Assembly (NCBI GenBank): GCA_022844015.1
Contig: JALHMO010000028.1
Span: forward strand, 1 to 49,255
Length of the DNA stretch: 49,255 bases
Direction of reading: 5' to 3'
Source of the DNA: Reyranella sp.
Lineage (GTDB): Bacteria; Pseudomonadota; Alphaproteobacteria; Reyranellales; Reyranellaceae
Each line of letters begins with the position of its first letter. Position 1 is the first letter of the stretch. Of this stretch, positions 1 to 9,407 are shown piece after piece. The notes below the pieces were generated by a model, which saw nothing but the letters and a program-made list of their open reading frames with translations, was not told the DNA's origin and searched no databases. The translations under genes were made by a program, and so were the position numbers.

Positions 1-1
1 C

Positions 2-106
2 GACGTGCTCACCAAGATCGTCGCGCGACATCCCATGAGCCGCATCGACGACCTCCTGCCCTTCGCCTACGTCAAGCCGAAAGCTCTCGACCGCGCCGCG
101 GCCTGA
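2..106 (+). pseudogene. IS66-family transposase, C-terminal end only
   Basis: The reading frame enters from the left edge and ends at the TGA at 104-106 after 34 codons. The residues HPMSRIDDLLPFAYVKP match the conserved tail of IS66 TnpC transposases (the IS66 C-terminal domain, with a HPxxRIDELLPW-type motif). The rest of the transposase lies outside the window, so whether the element is intact cannot be judged. The putative IS right end follows 7 bases after the stop. Confidence 0.8.
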
Positions 107-112
107 CAACAT

Positions 113-119
113 CGCTTAC
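113..119 (+). repeat. Probable IS66 right terminal end
   Basis: CGCTTAC just after the transposase stop is the reverse complement of GTAAGCG, the usual outer start of IS66 inverted repeats. This places the IS boundary at about 119. The left end is outside the window, so pairing and target duplication cannot be checked. Confidence 0.5.
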
Positions 120-131
120 CGACAAGATATC

Positions 132-245
132 CGAGGGGTCAAAGACGTGCTCGAGCCCTTGGCAAGAGCGGTCGATCGCGACGCCGAAACGCTGGTCAGG
201 CACGAGCGGCGGATCACGCGCCTCGAGGAACAGATCTCCTCTTGA
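132..245 (+). pseudogene. C-terminal fragment of an unknown protein, cut by the IS66 end
   Basis: An open frame without a start runs from the IS66 boundary to TGA at 243-245. It encodes a charged, probably helical tail that includes RHERRITRLEEQISS, which could be a coiled coil. The frame directly precedes the broken ATPase copy, so it is probably what remains of the gene that normally lies upstream of that ATPase. I do not recognise the family. Confidence 0.35.
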
Positions 246-257
246 CCCAACGGCAGT

Positions 258-358
258 CGCCCGCGCTTGGGCAGCGTCGTGTATCACCGCAACCGGCGTC
301 GCTTCGGCTTGCTGCGCGAGGATCGCTTCGCGCACCTGTACGTCATCGGCAAGACTTG
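258..358 (+). pseudogene. Broken 5' copy of the VirD4/TraG-like ATPase gene
   Basis: The translation VYHRNRRRFGLLREDRFAHL followed by YVIGKT matches residues 12 to about 37 of the complete ATPase at 7564-8742 with very few changes. The similarity stops inside the Walker A motif: GKTGVGKST in the full copy becomes GKTCVALG here. About 100 bp of the 5' end is therefore duplicated and then interrupted. The broken end lies only about 45 bp from the 3' end of the large RTX gene. Confidence 0.8.
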
Positions 359-404
359 CGTCGCTCTCGGGTCATGGGTGGCTTGGTCCGTCGTTTTTCC
401 GCTG

Positions 405-3400
405 TTAGGGATGAGCCGCGATGAGCATGTCGGCTTGTTTAATTCCGATAAGCACCGATTGCGGATCGCTCGTCACCGCATCCAGTAGGCTGGTCGCCGC
501 CACCGCATCGATGGCACCGGCCCACACTGTGTGGTGCTCCTCCTGCTTGTGCACGAATTCGAGGCTGACCGCGACCTTGCCCATCAAGGTCGTGATGTCC
601 GAGCCTTGCGCCCCGCTCATGATATTGACCAACACTGAGCCGACGAACTGGCCGGCCTGCAGCGTCGCCTTGATCTGGCCGGTCCAGTAGGCGAGCCCGC
701 CGGCATCCGACGAGCGATTGAACAAGTTGTCGTAGACGCTGTCGAGGAACGTGCTGATCGCCGCGTCACTCGCCGCGAACGGGTTGGCAAGGAAGGGGTA
801 GAGCGCCCTGGCCTCCTCGCTGATGCCAAACGAGCTCGCGATGTTGGCAAACAGCGTCGTCGGGCCCTGCACCGGCAGGCCGCGGACGAACTCGCCGACC
901 CAGAAAGCGTGACCCCCCGCGTCGGCGGCGCGGCCGAAGAACGCGACGTAGGTCGCCGCGATCTGCTCGTCCGCCGTCAGCGCCAGCAGGTCGAGCGTCG
1001 TCGTCGCCCCGACATTGACCGGAACCACGTAGATGGTGGCCTGAGCATTACCTGTGAGCCAGGGATTATAGTGGTGCGGATTAACCAGGGTCATTGCAGA
1101 GTGGTAGGCGAAGCTGTCTACCCCCGTGAAGTTCGGGCTGGGTGTGTAGGTGAAGCTGCCGTCAGTGGAGAGCTGCAGCGACCCATGCTCTGGGGCCGTC
1201 GCCAGCGTCGCTGATACTGGGCTAAACACCGGGTCAAACGGCACGTCGTTGCTCAACACACCCATCGCGACCGTGCTGGTCAGGACTTGGCCGTGGGTCA
1301 CTACATATGCGTCATCATGGGCGATATCGTCATTCACGATGGTGCTCGTTGCACTACCTGAGGCAAGGACCAAGCCCGGCGACAAGTTTGACAGCGTTAC
1401 GGTGAAGTCCTCGATCGGTTCCACAAAGGTGTCTCCCACGACATTCACCGTAATCATCTTTGACGTCTCGCCCGGCGCGAACGTCAGCACACCATACGGC
1501 AACACACCACCTTCGAAGTCCGACGCAGTTGACGAACCAGACACCGCCCAGGACACGCTGTGCGACGACAAGTCGTCCCTAGGTTGGGTGACTGTGAACG
1601 TAAAGGTTGTTATCCCGCTGTCGCCTTCATACTTCCAGGAATTGGTCGCTGCAATTATGACCCCGTCATCGTTGAGAATGGTACCAGGTGCGCCACCGCC
1701 GATGATCTCCATACCGAACGACGCGTTCTCCAACGTCACAGTGAACTCTTCGTTTGGTTCTACAACTGCGTCACTAACGACGCTCACGGCAACTGCCTTC
1801 GTCGTTTCACCGGCCGCAAATGTCACCACTCCCGACGGGAGCGCGCCACCCGCGAAGTCCGCTGCATTCGCCGGATTGAAACCTGCACCATTCACGACCC
1901 AGGACACGCTCTGCGATGTCGAGACATCGCCATATCGCGTGACCGTAAAATGGAGCAATGTCGAACCGCTATTGCCCTCCGACTTCACTGCGTCTGCCGG
2001 TACAATGTCTACCGTCGAGCCAAACGTATCGTCGTTCAGAATGGCGCCAGCGACACTGGCCGTGTCGATAGCCAGGCCCGGCGACGCCCCCAACAGGCTC
2101 ACCGTGAAGCTCTCGTCGGGCTCCACAACTGTGTCCGCGACGACGTAGAATCCAGTCGTGAACGATATCACGCCCGAGGCAAAATCTATTGTCCCCCCTG
2201 GAAGAACCCCGCCTGGGAAGAGAAAATCCTCAGCCGAGGCAGGATTGCTCCCCGATCCGGACACTGTCCAGGAAACACTTTGTGATACCCAGACGTCACC
2301 GGTTCGAGTGACTGTAAACTCGAACGGCGTCGGATCGCCATTACCCTCAGGCTTAACTAGGTCCGCAAACGTGATCGATACACTCGACTCGTCATCGGTC
2401 TGGATTGTGCCGATGACGCTGCCGGTGACGATGGTGAGCCCGGCTGAGGCGTTGGCCAGGGTGACGGTGAATCTCTCGTCGAACTCGCTAATGGTGTCAC
2501 CTTGGACGTTCACGATGACGATCTTGGAAGCCTCGCCGCTGCCGAAGGTCACACTGCCCGAAGGAAGGACGCCGCCGGCAAAGTCCGATGCCGTCGCCGG
2601 CGCGAAGCTGGTACCCGCGACCGACCAGGACACGCTCTGCGTGGCCGAGGTATCGCCACTGCGGGTCAGGGTGAGGGTGAAGGCGGTGATGCCGCTGTTG
2701 CCTTCGACCACGCTGTCGGTGGTGGTGGCGATCGACACCTCGGCGTCGTCGTTTAGGATGGTAGTGACGGCCGTCGCGGCAGCAATTGTCGCGCCTGCGC
2801 TCGGGTTCGACAGGGTTACGCTGAAGCTTTCGTCGGCTTCAACAGCCGCGTCGCCTACCACGTCGACGGTAATGACCTTCGAAGTCTCGCCCGCTCCGAA
2901 AGTCACCGTTCCGGATGGCAGAACTCCGCCCACGAAGTCCGCCCCGTCTACGACGCTGCCGCCTACCACCCAGGTCGCGCTGTGGGCACCGCTGAGATCG
3001 CCAGTACGGGTCACGGTGAAGGTAAACGGCGTCGTCCCCGATTGACCTTCTGGTTTGGCCGCGCTGGTCGCCGCGACCGAAATGGTTGCCGCAGGTGGAG
3101 GCAAGGAAGACACCAACACAATGCCATCGGAGAAGATGAGTTGCTGAATATTGGTCAGCGTGTCCGAACCTTCAGGGCCAGAGACATGAACGGCACCGTC
3201 ATCTAAGATGACCTGATAGCCCGAACGGGGTCCGGCATAGATTGCGATGTTGAACCCAATGCCGCCATCAATAACGTCGTCGCCATCGCCTCCATCCAGG
3301 ATGTCGTCGCCGCCATCACCGTAGAGACTATCGTTGCCTGAACCACCCCGTAGCCAGTCCTGACCTTCACCGCCTCGAATGGTTTCGTTTCCGGGGCCTC

Positions 3401-6400
3401 CGGCGATCTGATCATCGGCCGCTGTTCCGTTTAGCACTCCGCTGCCGTTTGTGATGGTAAGGCCCTGCAACGTGCCCGTAATCGTAAGGCTCACAAATGC
3501 GGTGGTAGTGTGACCTTGACCATCGGCAATCGTATACGTAAACATGTCGCTCGCTGCCTGGCCGACGTTTAGGCCCGCGAACTTTCCGTTCGGATCGTAG
3601 ACAAAGCGACCATCGGGGTTCACAATAAGCTCTGCTCCCGAGCTGAGTACCAGGAATTTGGCGACGCCAGTAGCAACTCCGTTCACCGCTACTACGGAAA
3701 TGGTATTGCCGTCTGGGTCGCTGTCGGCGCCGTTGCCGTTGTCCGCCAGCACATCACCGGAGACGGGACTATTTTGGTCCGTCAAAACTACGTCGTTGTT
3801 CGCTATAGGCGGCCGATTGTTCAGACGATCTGTGACAAAGACATCTGACAATGTCCCGTTTATGTCGACTGGAATCAGATTGGTCGAAGTCGAGTCAAAC
3901 GCGATGAACCGACCATCCCCGCTCATTGACGGATTGGACGCCGATCCGTTGCTGTCTGTTCCATTGGTCGAAGAAGCGAGTGTGAAGGTTTGCGTTTCGC
4001 GATCGTACACAAAGACGTCGGGATGACCGTTGGAGTCGCCAAGCGAGGGGTTGTCGACATCGGAGCGGAATGCTAGGTATCGCCCGTCGGCGGTAATCGC
4101 TATTTTGCTGTTATCAGGAGTGAGCTGGGACATCGGAAGGCGTTGAAGAGAATTGACCGCACGATCAAATACGAACATGTCCGTCTCGCTATTTGTGTCA
4201 CCCGTCACCAGATTGGTCGCGCGGCTCCAAAAGGCAACGACTTGGCCATTCGCGCTGATCGAAGGACTGTAGCTGTTACCGTCGGGATTCCCACCATTGA
4301 TGCCTTTCGAAAGAAGCGTGGTCTCTCCGGTTGACAGGTCCTTCAGGTAAACATCAAAGGTTCCGCCCCCTGCGTTCTTCCAGCTCATGAAAGCGACATA
4401 GCGACCGTCATCGCTAATCGAGGGGTTGGAATTGATGGTATTGACATGAATGGTAGTGTCCGTTCCCGTTTGCAGGTCGCGGACCACGATGTTTGTCGCC
4501 GCCAGCGAGTCCACTTCAGCAACCGCAAAACGGCCATTGCCGCTGATTGACGCGTCCCATGCTCCGAGTACGGTGGAGCTTCCGAAGTTGGAGACCGTCC
4601 TGTGCGGAAAAATGATCGTTGAAACGCCGGTCTCGAGATCCGCCAAGTAGATGTCCGACGGGCCGCTGATCACATCTCCCTTGCGGGCCTGTCCTCGGAA
4701 TACGACATATCTGCCATCGTTACTGATCGATGGATCGAAGCAGTCTATACCGGCCGCGATCCGATTGACCGACCCAGACTGAAGGTCTTTGACGAATATG
4801 TTGTACTTGCCGTCCGTGTCATCGGGTACCAAATTTCGAGCGAAACTCGAAAAAGCGACATAGCGACCGTCTGCGGTGATACTTGGAGTGCGACTGGAAC
4901 TGTAGCCGTTTACCCCACTGATCTCCGCAGAGGCAACCGTGATCGTGTGGACATCGCCTGCGAAAACTTGGCGCTGTAGTACCTCTGTCGCCGTCTTGGT
5001 GATGCCGTCAGCAAACTGAAAGTGCTCGATGTTATAATACCAGTCGTCGCCTTCGGCGCCGACAATGCGAAGCGTATTCGCGGAGCCGGAGATCGTATAC
5101 CCTGTGCCAAAGGTATACGAAAGGATGGCAGTGTCGATTCCACCCTGATCGGAGTATTTCCAGTCTCCGTAGATGACGTCGTTGCCGGCGCCTCCTTTTA
5201 GGACATCGTCGCCAGGACCGCCCCGCAGATCGTTGGGGCCAGAATCGCCGTAGACCTGATCATTGCCAGCTCCCATCCAGATATTCTCGATGGAAGTGAG
5301 CTGCTCGGTATAAAAGCCCGGGAAAGTGGCGATGCCCTGGGCCAGATCGATAAAGCCGTGAACGCTCGCCGGTTGATAGGAGTAGTCGACGGTGTCGCTG
5401 CCCGGGCCACCGTCAAACGTGTCCTGACCTGCGTATCCAGTCAGAACGTCATTACCGCCGCCGCCGTGGATAACATCAGGTCCGCTGGTGCCGGTCAGAT
5501 ACTCCGAACTGTCGTTGCCAACAACAGTGGCGCCGCTACTGACAACGCTCGCGGTGCCCTCACTACCACTAGCGCCACCACCAGCCTGCGTCACACCACC
5601 ATCGCTGACGTCCCCACCGGGCGCTGTGCCTCGACTTTGATCCCACAAGCTGTTGACATATATGGTGCGATCGGCAAATTGGAGCCTCTCGACGTCATAG
5701 AGAGTATCTGTCCCGTCCACGTCATGTGCGGGGCCGGCCTTGGCAGCAACAACGACGCGGTGACCCCATCGTTTCAGCTCATACATGCCGAACGAAAGCT
5801 GAAAGACCACGGTATCAACGCCATCATCTCCATACAGCGAATCATTTCCGGCAAGACCGGCGAGTGTATCGTCACCTGTATACCCTTTAATTATATCAGT
5901 GGTGCTTGTGCCGACTAGGTTGTAGTCGAAGCTCAGAAACTCGGAAGCGCCGGGATAAAAGATTGTTGGAAGAGGTAAATCAAAAATGACCAGTGAAAGG
6001 GGTAGGTTGGGTGGGAGATCGAGGCCAACGACCCGTAAGACCGACGCAATTACCGAATTGCTGTTGAGATCTGAAGGCTCGTATGGAATTGCTGCATTTT
6101 CGATATTACGAGCTTGTTGACCTAGGAGAGACCATAGACCCGCAGCGCTACGTCCGCCCAGATCCAAATCTATCGCTCCGCGCTCCGCAGAGGTTTGGTC
6201 ACCACGCCGATCCGGGGAGTCCGGGTGTTCGAGTAAGAGGTCACCCGGTATCGTTCTGATAGTACCGTAAGAACTCTCATCGCCCTCGTGTCCGCCGTTG
6301 AGTAACCACTCTTGGCCGGCATCATCCTGATATACGAGGTACAGATGCCCAAATACGCCTAGGACTCCGCCTAATCGCTTGCCTTCGAGAGATATCTTGC

Positions 6401-6404
6401 TCAT
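405..6404 (-). CDS. Large secreted RTX / TolB-propeller / Calx-beta / DUF4214 protein
   Basis: About 1999 residues. The start is placed at MSKISLEGK because a G-rich Shine-Dalgarno-like run precedes it; an in-frame start 14 codons upstream is less likely. Approximate order of domains: glycine/aspartate nonapeptide RTX repeats at 173-195, 300-340 and 376-411; six or seven propeller blades of the SISxDGRYVAF type at 505-865; a cadherin/VCBS-like domain with FVYDPNGKF and FTYTIADG at 870-975; more RTX repeats at 985-1045; five Calx-beta domains at 1103-1690, most closing with ILNDD or IVNDD; another cadherin-like domain with DGSFTYTPSPNFTG; and a C-terminal DUF4214 unit (AATYVAFFGRAADAGG) at about 1806-1925. 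RTX repeats bind calcium, and such proteins normally leave the cell by type I secretion. No secretion genes lie nearby. The middle of the gene looks less GC-rich than its neighbours, suggesting transfer. Adhesion or matrix binding is plausible but inferred. Confidence 0.9.
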   Translation of the reverse strand: MSKISLEGKRLGGVLGVFGHLYLVYQDDAGQEWLLNGGHEGDESSYGTIRTIPGDLLLEHPDSPDRRGDQTSAERGAIDLDLGGRSAAGLWSLLGQQARNIENAAIPYEPSDLNSNSVIASVLRVVGLDLPPNLPLSLVIFDLPLPTIFYPGASEFLSFDYNLVGTSTTDIIKGYTGDDTLAGLAGNDSLYGDDGVDTVVFQLSFGMYELKRWGHRVVVAAKAGPAHDVDGTDTLYDVERLQFADRTIYVNSLWDQSRGTAPGGDVSDGGVTQAGGGASGSEGTASVVSSGATVVGNDSSEYLTGTSGPDVIHGGGGNDVLTGYAGQDTFDGGPGSDTVDYSYQPASVHGFIDLAQGIATFPGFYTEQLTSIENIWMGAGNDQVYGDSGPNDLRGGPGDDVLKGGAGNDVIYGDWKYSDQGGIDTAILSYTFGTGYTISGSANTLRIVGAEGDDWYYNIEHFQFADGITKTATEVLQRQVFAGDVHTITVASAEISGVNGYSSSRTPSITADGRYVAFSSFARNLVPDDTDGKYNIFVKDLQSGSVNRIAAGIDCFDPSISNDGRYVVFRGQARKGDVISGPSDIYLADLETGVSTIIFPHRTVSNFGSSTVLGAWDASISGNGRFAVAEVDSLAATNIVVRDLQTGTDTTIHVNTINSNPSISDDGRYVAFMSWKNAGGGTFDVYLKDLSTGETTLLSKGINGGNPDGNSYSPSISANGQVVAFWSRATNLVTGDTNSETDMFVFDRAVNSLQRLPMSQLTPDNSKIAITADGRYLAFRSDVDNPSLGDSNGHPDVFVYDRETQTFTLASSTNGTDSNGSASNPSMSGDGRFIAFDSTSTNLIPVDINGTLSDVFVTDRLNNRPPIANNDVVLTDQNSPVSGDVLADNGNGADSDPDGNTISVVAVNGVATGVAKFLVLSSGAELIVNPDGRFVYDPNGKFAGLNVGQAASDMFTYTIADGQGHTTTAFVSLTITGTLQGLTITNGSGVLNGTAADDQIAGGPGNETIRGGEGQDWLRGGSGNDSLYGDGGDDILDGGDGDDVIDGGIGFNIAIYAGPRSGYQVILDDGAVHVSGPEGSDTLTNIQQLIFSDGIVLVSSLPPPAATISVAATSAAKPEGQSGTTPFTFTVTRTGDLSGAHSATWVVGGSVVDGADFVGGVLPSGTVTFGAGETSKVITVDVVGDAAVEADESFSVTLSNPSAGATIAAATAVTTILNDDAEVSIATTTDSVVEGNSGITAFTLTLTRSGDTSATQSVSWSVAGTSFAPATASDFAGGVLPSGSVTFGSGEASKIVIVNVQGDTISEFDERFTVTLANASAGLTIVTGSVIGTIQTDDESSVSITFADLVKPEGNGDPTPFEFTVTRTGDVWVSQSVSWTVSGSGSNPASAEDFLFPGGVLPGGTIDFASGVISFTTGFYVVADTVVEPDESFTVSLLGASPGLAIDTASVAGAILNDDTFGSTVDIVPADAVKSEGNSGSTLLHFTVTRYGDVSTSQSVSWVVNGAGFNPANAADFAGGALPSGVVTFAAGETTKAVAVSVVSDAVVEPNEEFTVTLENASFGMEIIGGGAPGTILNDDGVIIAATNSWKYEGDSGITTFTFTVTQPRDDLSSHSVSWAVSGSSTASDFEGGVLPYGVLTFAPGETSKMITVNVVGDTFVEPIEDFTVTLSNLSPGLVLASGSATSTIVNDDIAHDDAYVVTHGQVLTSTVAMGVLSNDVPFDPVFSPVSATLATAPEHGSLQLSTDGSFTYTPSPNFTGVDSFAYHSAMTLVNPHHYNPWLTGNAQATIYVVPVNVGATTTLDLLALTADEQIAATYVAFFGRAADAGGHAFWVGEFVRGLPVQGPTTLFANIASSFGISEEARALYPFLANPFAASDAAISTFLDSVYDNLFNRSSDAGGLAYWTGQIKATLQAGQFVGSVLVNIMSGAQGSDITTLMGKVAVSLEFVHKQEEHHTVWAGAIDAVAATSLLDAVTSDPQSVLIGIKQADMLIAAHP

Positions 6405-6867
6405 CGCCGCCCCCCGCGCAGCGCAGAGCCAAGCTGCGCGCCCCAACGAGCTACTGCCCCGAATTTGGGTTGCATAGGTGGTGGACTATGTCAACAGCTT
6501 TGGACCTTGTTGCCGTCGCCGGCGGGTTGATCCAGACGGCTTAAGGCAAGGTACTCGGCCTGGTCTGGGGCCTCAAGACGGCGGAGGTTCCCGAGGGAAG
6601 TGACGTTGGGAGGCTGGGGTTCCCCGCCTTGGAGGGGGTGCTGGCCGATCGAACAGAGAGCAGTGTCACCTTGCCGGTGTCGCCGGCGTAGCAGGCTACT
6701 GTTTCGGCTCCCAGTGGCTCGGGGAAGTTCGGCGTTTTCACCGGTAGCGACCATCCAGCAGACGACCAGCTGGGTGGAAGGGCGGAGGCAACTGCGAGTT
6801 GCTCTGACCTGCTGTAGACCGGATGGCGGGGCAGGTGTCATGGCCGCGGGAGCCCCAGTCTCCTCTC
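6405..6867. other. Intergenic stretch, no supported gene
   Basis: Short open frames exist on both strands (for example 6491-6871 and 6541-6741, minus), but none shows a recognisable domain, a convincing ribosome site or consistent composition. The stretch may hold decayed coding DNA. Confidence 0.5.
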
Positions 6868-7194
6868 TCATAGCGATGTATTTATTCGTAGTAGGTCAGC
6901 TATAATCACGAGATAACCTATCATCGTCAGGAAGCACCGCAGTAGTGCCCTTCTCTTCCACTGAAACAGTAGGGAGTGGACTAAGAACATGGAGTTCAGA
7001 AAAAAGGCGAGCACGAGCAACCAAAGCCGCGGAAAGAACGAAACCAGCTTTGCCTGCGGTGAATAGTTTGTGAGAGCAATGTCAGCGACGCCGACTTGGA
7101 CCACCATTAAAATGGAAGTTGCTATAAAAAAGCACAGCAGCAGACTAGATAAAGCAACTCGCACGGCACAATCGTAGCACAGACTACTGCCCAT
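6868..7194 (-). CDS. Small hydrophobic membrane protein, unknown
   Basis: A 108-residue protein with three hydrophobic stretches: ALSSLLLCFFIATSILMVV (about residues 14-36), LWLLVLAFFLNSMFLVHSLLF (about 57-78) and FLTMIGYLVIIADLL (about 88-102). They are separated by short basic loops (QWKRRALLR), which suggests a three-span inner-membrane protein. Composition is AT-richer than the core genes to the right. No family is recognised. It lies between the RTX gene and the complete ATPase gene, so it belongs to the cargo carried there. Confidence 0.55.
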   Translation of the reverse strand: MGSSLCYDCAVRVALSSLLLCFFIATSILMVVQVGVADIALTNYSPQAKLVSFFPRLWLLVLAFFLNSMFLVHSLLFQWKRRALLRCFLTMIGYLVIIADLLRINTSL

Positions 7195-7563
7195 GGGGGA
7201 AATGTTGATTTCAGAACTTGGGGGGCCAGCTCGGTGCTATTTACCCAGCCGAAGCACAACCTCGACCTCCAGAGCCTCACCAGGCGCGAGCGATCTTCGC
7301 GCGTCTGCGTCGGGGAATACGTGCAGCCTTGCGACCTTGCTTCAGGTTGGGACTTGCTCGCCGAGCAGTCTATCAGGTCGTGTCGGTTGTCGGCGAACAT
7401 TGCCAACGTCCCGGCCAATCGTCGAGCGCGTCAGTCACCGCTCCAAAGGCGGCGCTTGGCATCGAAGACCGCGGAGGGCCATCGCTGGTCGCAATCGTGA
7501 AGGGGGTGGCGCCAGAGCATTCGCCCCTCATGCGAAGCGGCCTTAGCTGGATAGGCTTGGCGA
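7195..7563. other. Region upstream of the ATPase gene, no supported gene
   Basis: No frame in this stretch shows a recognisable family. It should contain the ATPase promoter, but I see no clear -35/-10 pair or strong operator. Confidence 0.45.
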
Positions 7564-8742
7564 ATGGCCGACGATCTCACGTACCTGGGCCGCGTCACGT
7601 ATCACCGCGACCGGCGCCGATTCGGCTTGCTGCGCGAGGATCGCTTCGCGCACCTGTACGTCATCGGCAAGACCGGCGTCGGCAAGAGCACGCTCCTGTG
7701 CAACATGGCCCGGCAGGATGCGACGCGGGGCGAAGGCTTTGCGCTCATCGACCCACACGGGGACCTCGCTTCGACGCTCTATCGGGAAGTCCAAGCGACC
7801 GGACGGCGCGACGTCGTCTATCTCGACGCCACAGACCCCACCCAGCCGTACGGATACAACCCCCTCCGCCAGGTGCGGCCGGAGTTCATTCCGCTGGCGG
7901 CGTCCGGGCTCTTGGAAGTCTTCAAGAAGATGTGGAGCGACGCCTGGGGCGTGCGCATGGAGCACATCCTGCGCAACTGCCTGTACGCGCTCTTGGAGCA
8001 GCCGGACGCCACCCTCGCGGACATCGGGCGCCTGCTCAACGAGAAGTCGTATCGGCGGCAAATTGGGAGCGCACTCTTGAATGACGCCGTGCGCCGCTTC
8101 TGGCTCACCGAATTCGAGCGGTACTCTTTCGGGTACCGCGCGGACGGCGCGGCGGCAATTCACAACAAGGTCGGGGCATTTCTCGCGGACCCGGTGATGC
8201 GCCGCATCGTGACAGAGCCCCGGGAGCCGATTTCCCTCAGACGCATCATGGACGAAGGCCAGGTGCTCCTCGTCAACCTCGGGAAGGGCCGGATCGGAGA
8301 GGACAGCTCGTCCCTCCTCGGCGGGCTCCTCGTGACGACGATCGGTCTCGCCGGGTACAGCCGCGCCGATACGGCGCCTGCGGCGCGCCGCGACTTCTTC
8401 GCATATGTAGACGAATTCCAATCCTTCACGACGCTGGCCGTCGCCGACATGCTCTCGGAGCTCCGGAAGTACCGGGTCGGCCTCTGCATGGCCCACCAGT
8501 ACCTGCACCAACTCGAGCCCGAAATCCGGCATGCCGTCCTGGGCAACATCGGCAACCTGGTGGCGTTCCGGCTTGGCGCCGAGGACGCGCCGTACATCGC
8601 GCGGGAGCTGCTGGAAGAGGTGCAAGAGCGCGACCTCCAGAGCCACCCGAATCATCACATGTACGTCCGGCTGCTCATTGAGGGCGAGCCGAGCAAACCC
8701 TTCAGCGCGGTCACGGAGATGCCTGCGCGGTCGGCCACCTGA
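7564..8742 (+). CDS. VirD4/TraG-like (type IV coupling protein-like) ATPase
   Basis: A 392-residue P-loop ATPase. Walker A is GKTGVGKST at about residues 36-44. It is followed by the ALIDPHGDLAS motif typical of the TraG/VirD4/HerA branch. A Walker B-like strand ends in FFAYVDEFQSF at about 278-288, and AHQYLHQL at about 308-315 fills the sensor position seen in the TraM-recognition domain of TraD/TraG. Relatives move DNA through conjugation channels or pump DNA. There is no clear N-terminal membrane segment, so this is a soluble form of the kind found in integrative elements. No relaxase or mating-channel genes are visible. Copies of its first 100 bp (258-358) and last 80 bp (9408-9487) occur nearby, which points to past rearrangement around this gene. 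Confidence 0.85.
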   Translation: MADDLTYLGRVTYHRDRRRFGLLREDRFAHLYVIGKTGVGKSTLLCNMARQDATRGEGFALIDPHGDLASTLYREVQATGRRDVVYLDATDPTQPYGYNPLRQVRPEFIPLAASGLLEVFKKMWSDAWGVRMEHILRNCLYALLEQPDATLADIGRLLNEKSYRRQIGSALLNDAVRRFWLTEFERYSFGYRADGAAAIHNKVGAFLADPVMRRIVTEPREPISLRRIMDEGQVLLVNLGKGRIGEDSSSLLGGLLVTTIGLAGYSRADTAPAARRDFFAYVDEFQSFTTLAVADMLSELRKYRVGLCMAHQYLHQLEPEIRHAVLGNIGNLVAFRLGAEDAPYIARELLEEVQERDLQSHPNHHMYVRLLIEGEPSKPFSAVTEMPARSAT

Positions 8743-8762
8743 GGGAGCAGGCGCTCAGCGCG
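8683..8762 (+). repeat. 80-bp direct repeat, copy 1 (ATPase 3' end)
   Basis: This stretch covers the last codons and stop of the complete ATPase gene plus about 20 bp after it. It matches 9408-9487 at roughly 85 percent or better. The two copies enclose the two small genes at 8854-9397. Confidence 0.75.
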
Positions 8763-8853
8763 GATCCCTCGTTGATCCCCTGTACCGGGCAACTCAAGCG
8801 CACTCGAAGATTGCAATAGTGGCTTACAATTCTTCCAATGATACACTTCGGGC

Positions 8854-9090
8854 ATGGTGTATTTTCGAGGCGATCGGCTGTTCGCTGTCTCTTCCGCGAT
8901 TTTTGCAGTTGTGGGCATCGCACAGCTCATTGTCGCTTTTGTCGACCCGCTGCCACTACCTATAGTGCAGCAGGTTGTGCCCACTTCCAGCCTCATTTTT
9001 GCGGCAACATTGTTCGTGGTGTGGGTTTTGGGGTTCGCAATTTTTGTGGTTGCCGTCACTCGGGCGGTGATGCGTAGGCGGATTTCATAG
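8854..9090 (+). CDS. Small two-span membrane protein, unknown
   Basis: A 78-residue protein starting MVYFRGDRLFAV. Two hydrophobic helices are visible: SSAIFAVVGIAQLIVAFVDP (about 13-32) and LIFAATLFVVWVLGFAIFVV (about 47-66). It ends in a basic tail, VTRAVMRRRIS. No family is recognised. It and the next gene are enclosed by the two copies of the ATPase 3' end, so they look like an inserted cargo pair. Confidence 0.5.
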   Translation: MVYFRGDRLFAVSSAIFAVVGIAQLIVAFVDPLPLPIVQQVVPTSSLIFAATLFVVWVLGFAIFVVAVTRAVMRRRIS

Positions 9091-9112
9091 GCTTTGTCGA
9101 CGGAGAGGAGTG

Positions 9113-9397
9113 ATGGTACGGAGGATCATTGCGGTGGGTGGTGCGTTCTTCGCTTTTTCTGCGGCGCCCGCCGACGCCCAGGGGCCGTGCGGCTTGCGCT
9201 GCGCTCAATGGCTAAACCAAGGAACAAACACGCTCTCTCGGTGTGCGCCAACCGGGTGCGGAGTTCCGATGATGTACCAAGGCGCGCAGATGATGATGCG
9301 CCAGCCTCCCAGGGTGCCGCCGAGCGCAACCTGGCAGCCAATGTATCGAGTTCCCCAAGGGTACCGGCCGCCGCCTAGCCGATACTATTATCGCTGA
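9113..9397 (+). CDS. Small secreted Cys- and Pro/Tyr-rich protein, unknown
   Basis: A 94-residue protein. The ATG follows a GGAGAGGAG ribosome site. A Sec-type signal peptide is clear, with basic MVRR, a hydrophobic core and a likely cut after PADA (before QGPCG). The mature part of about 70 residues has four cysteines (PCGLRCAQW, SRCAPTGCG) that could form two disulfides. A Met- and Pro-rich stretch follows, and the end is PPPSRYYYR. No family is recognised. It lies 22 bp after the membrane-protein gene and is probably co-transcribed with it. Confidence 0.6.
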   Translation: MVRRIIAVGGAFFAFSAAPADAQGPCGLRCAQWLNQGTNTLSRCAPTGCGVPMMYQGAQMMMRQPPRVPPSATWQPMYRVPQGYRPPPSRYYYR

Positions 9398-9407
9398 TTG
9401 TCGCGGC

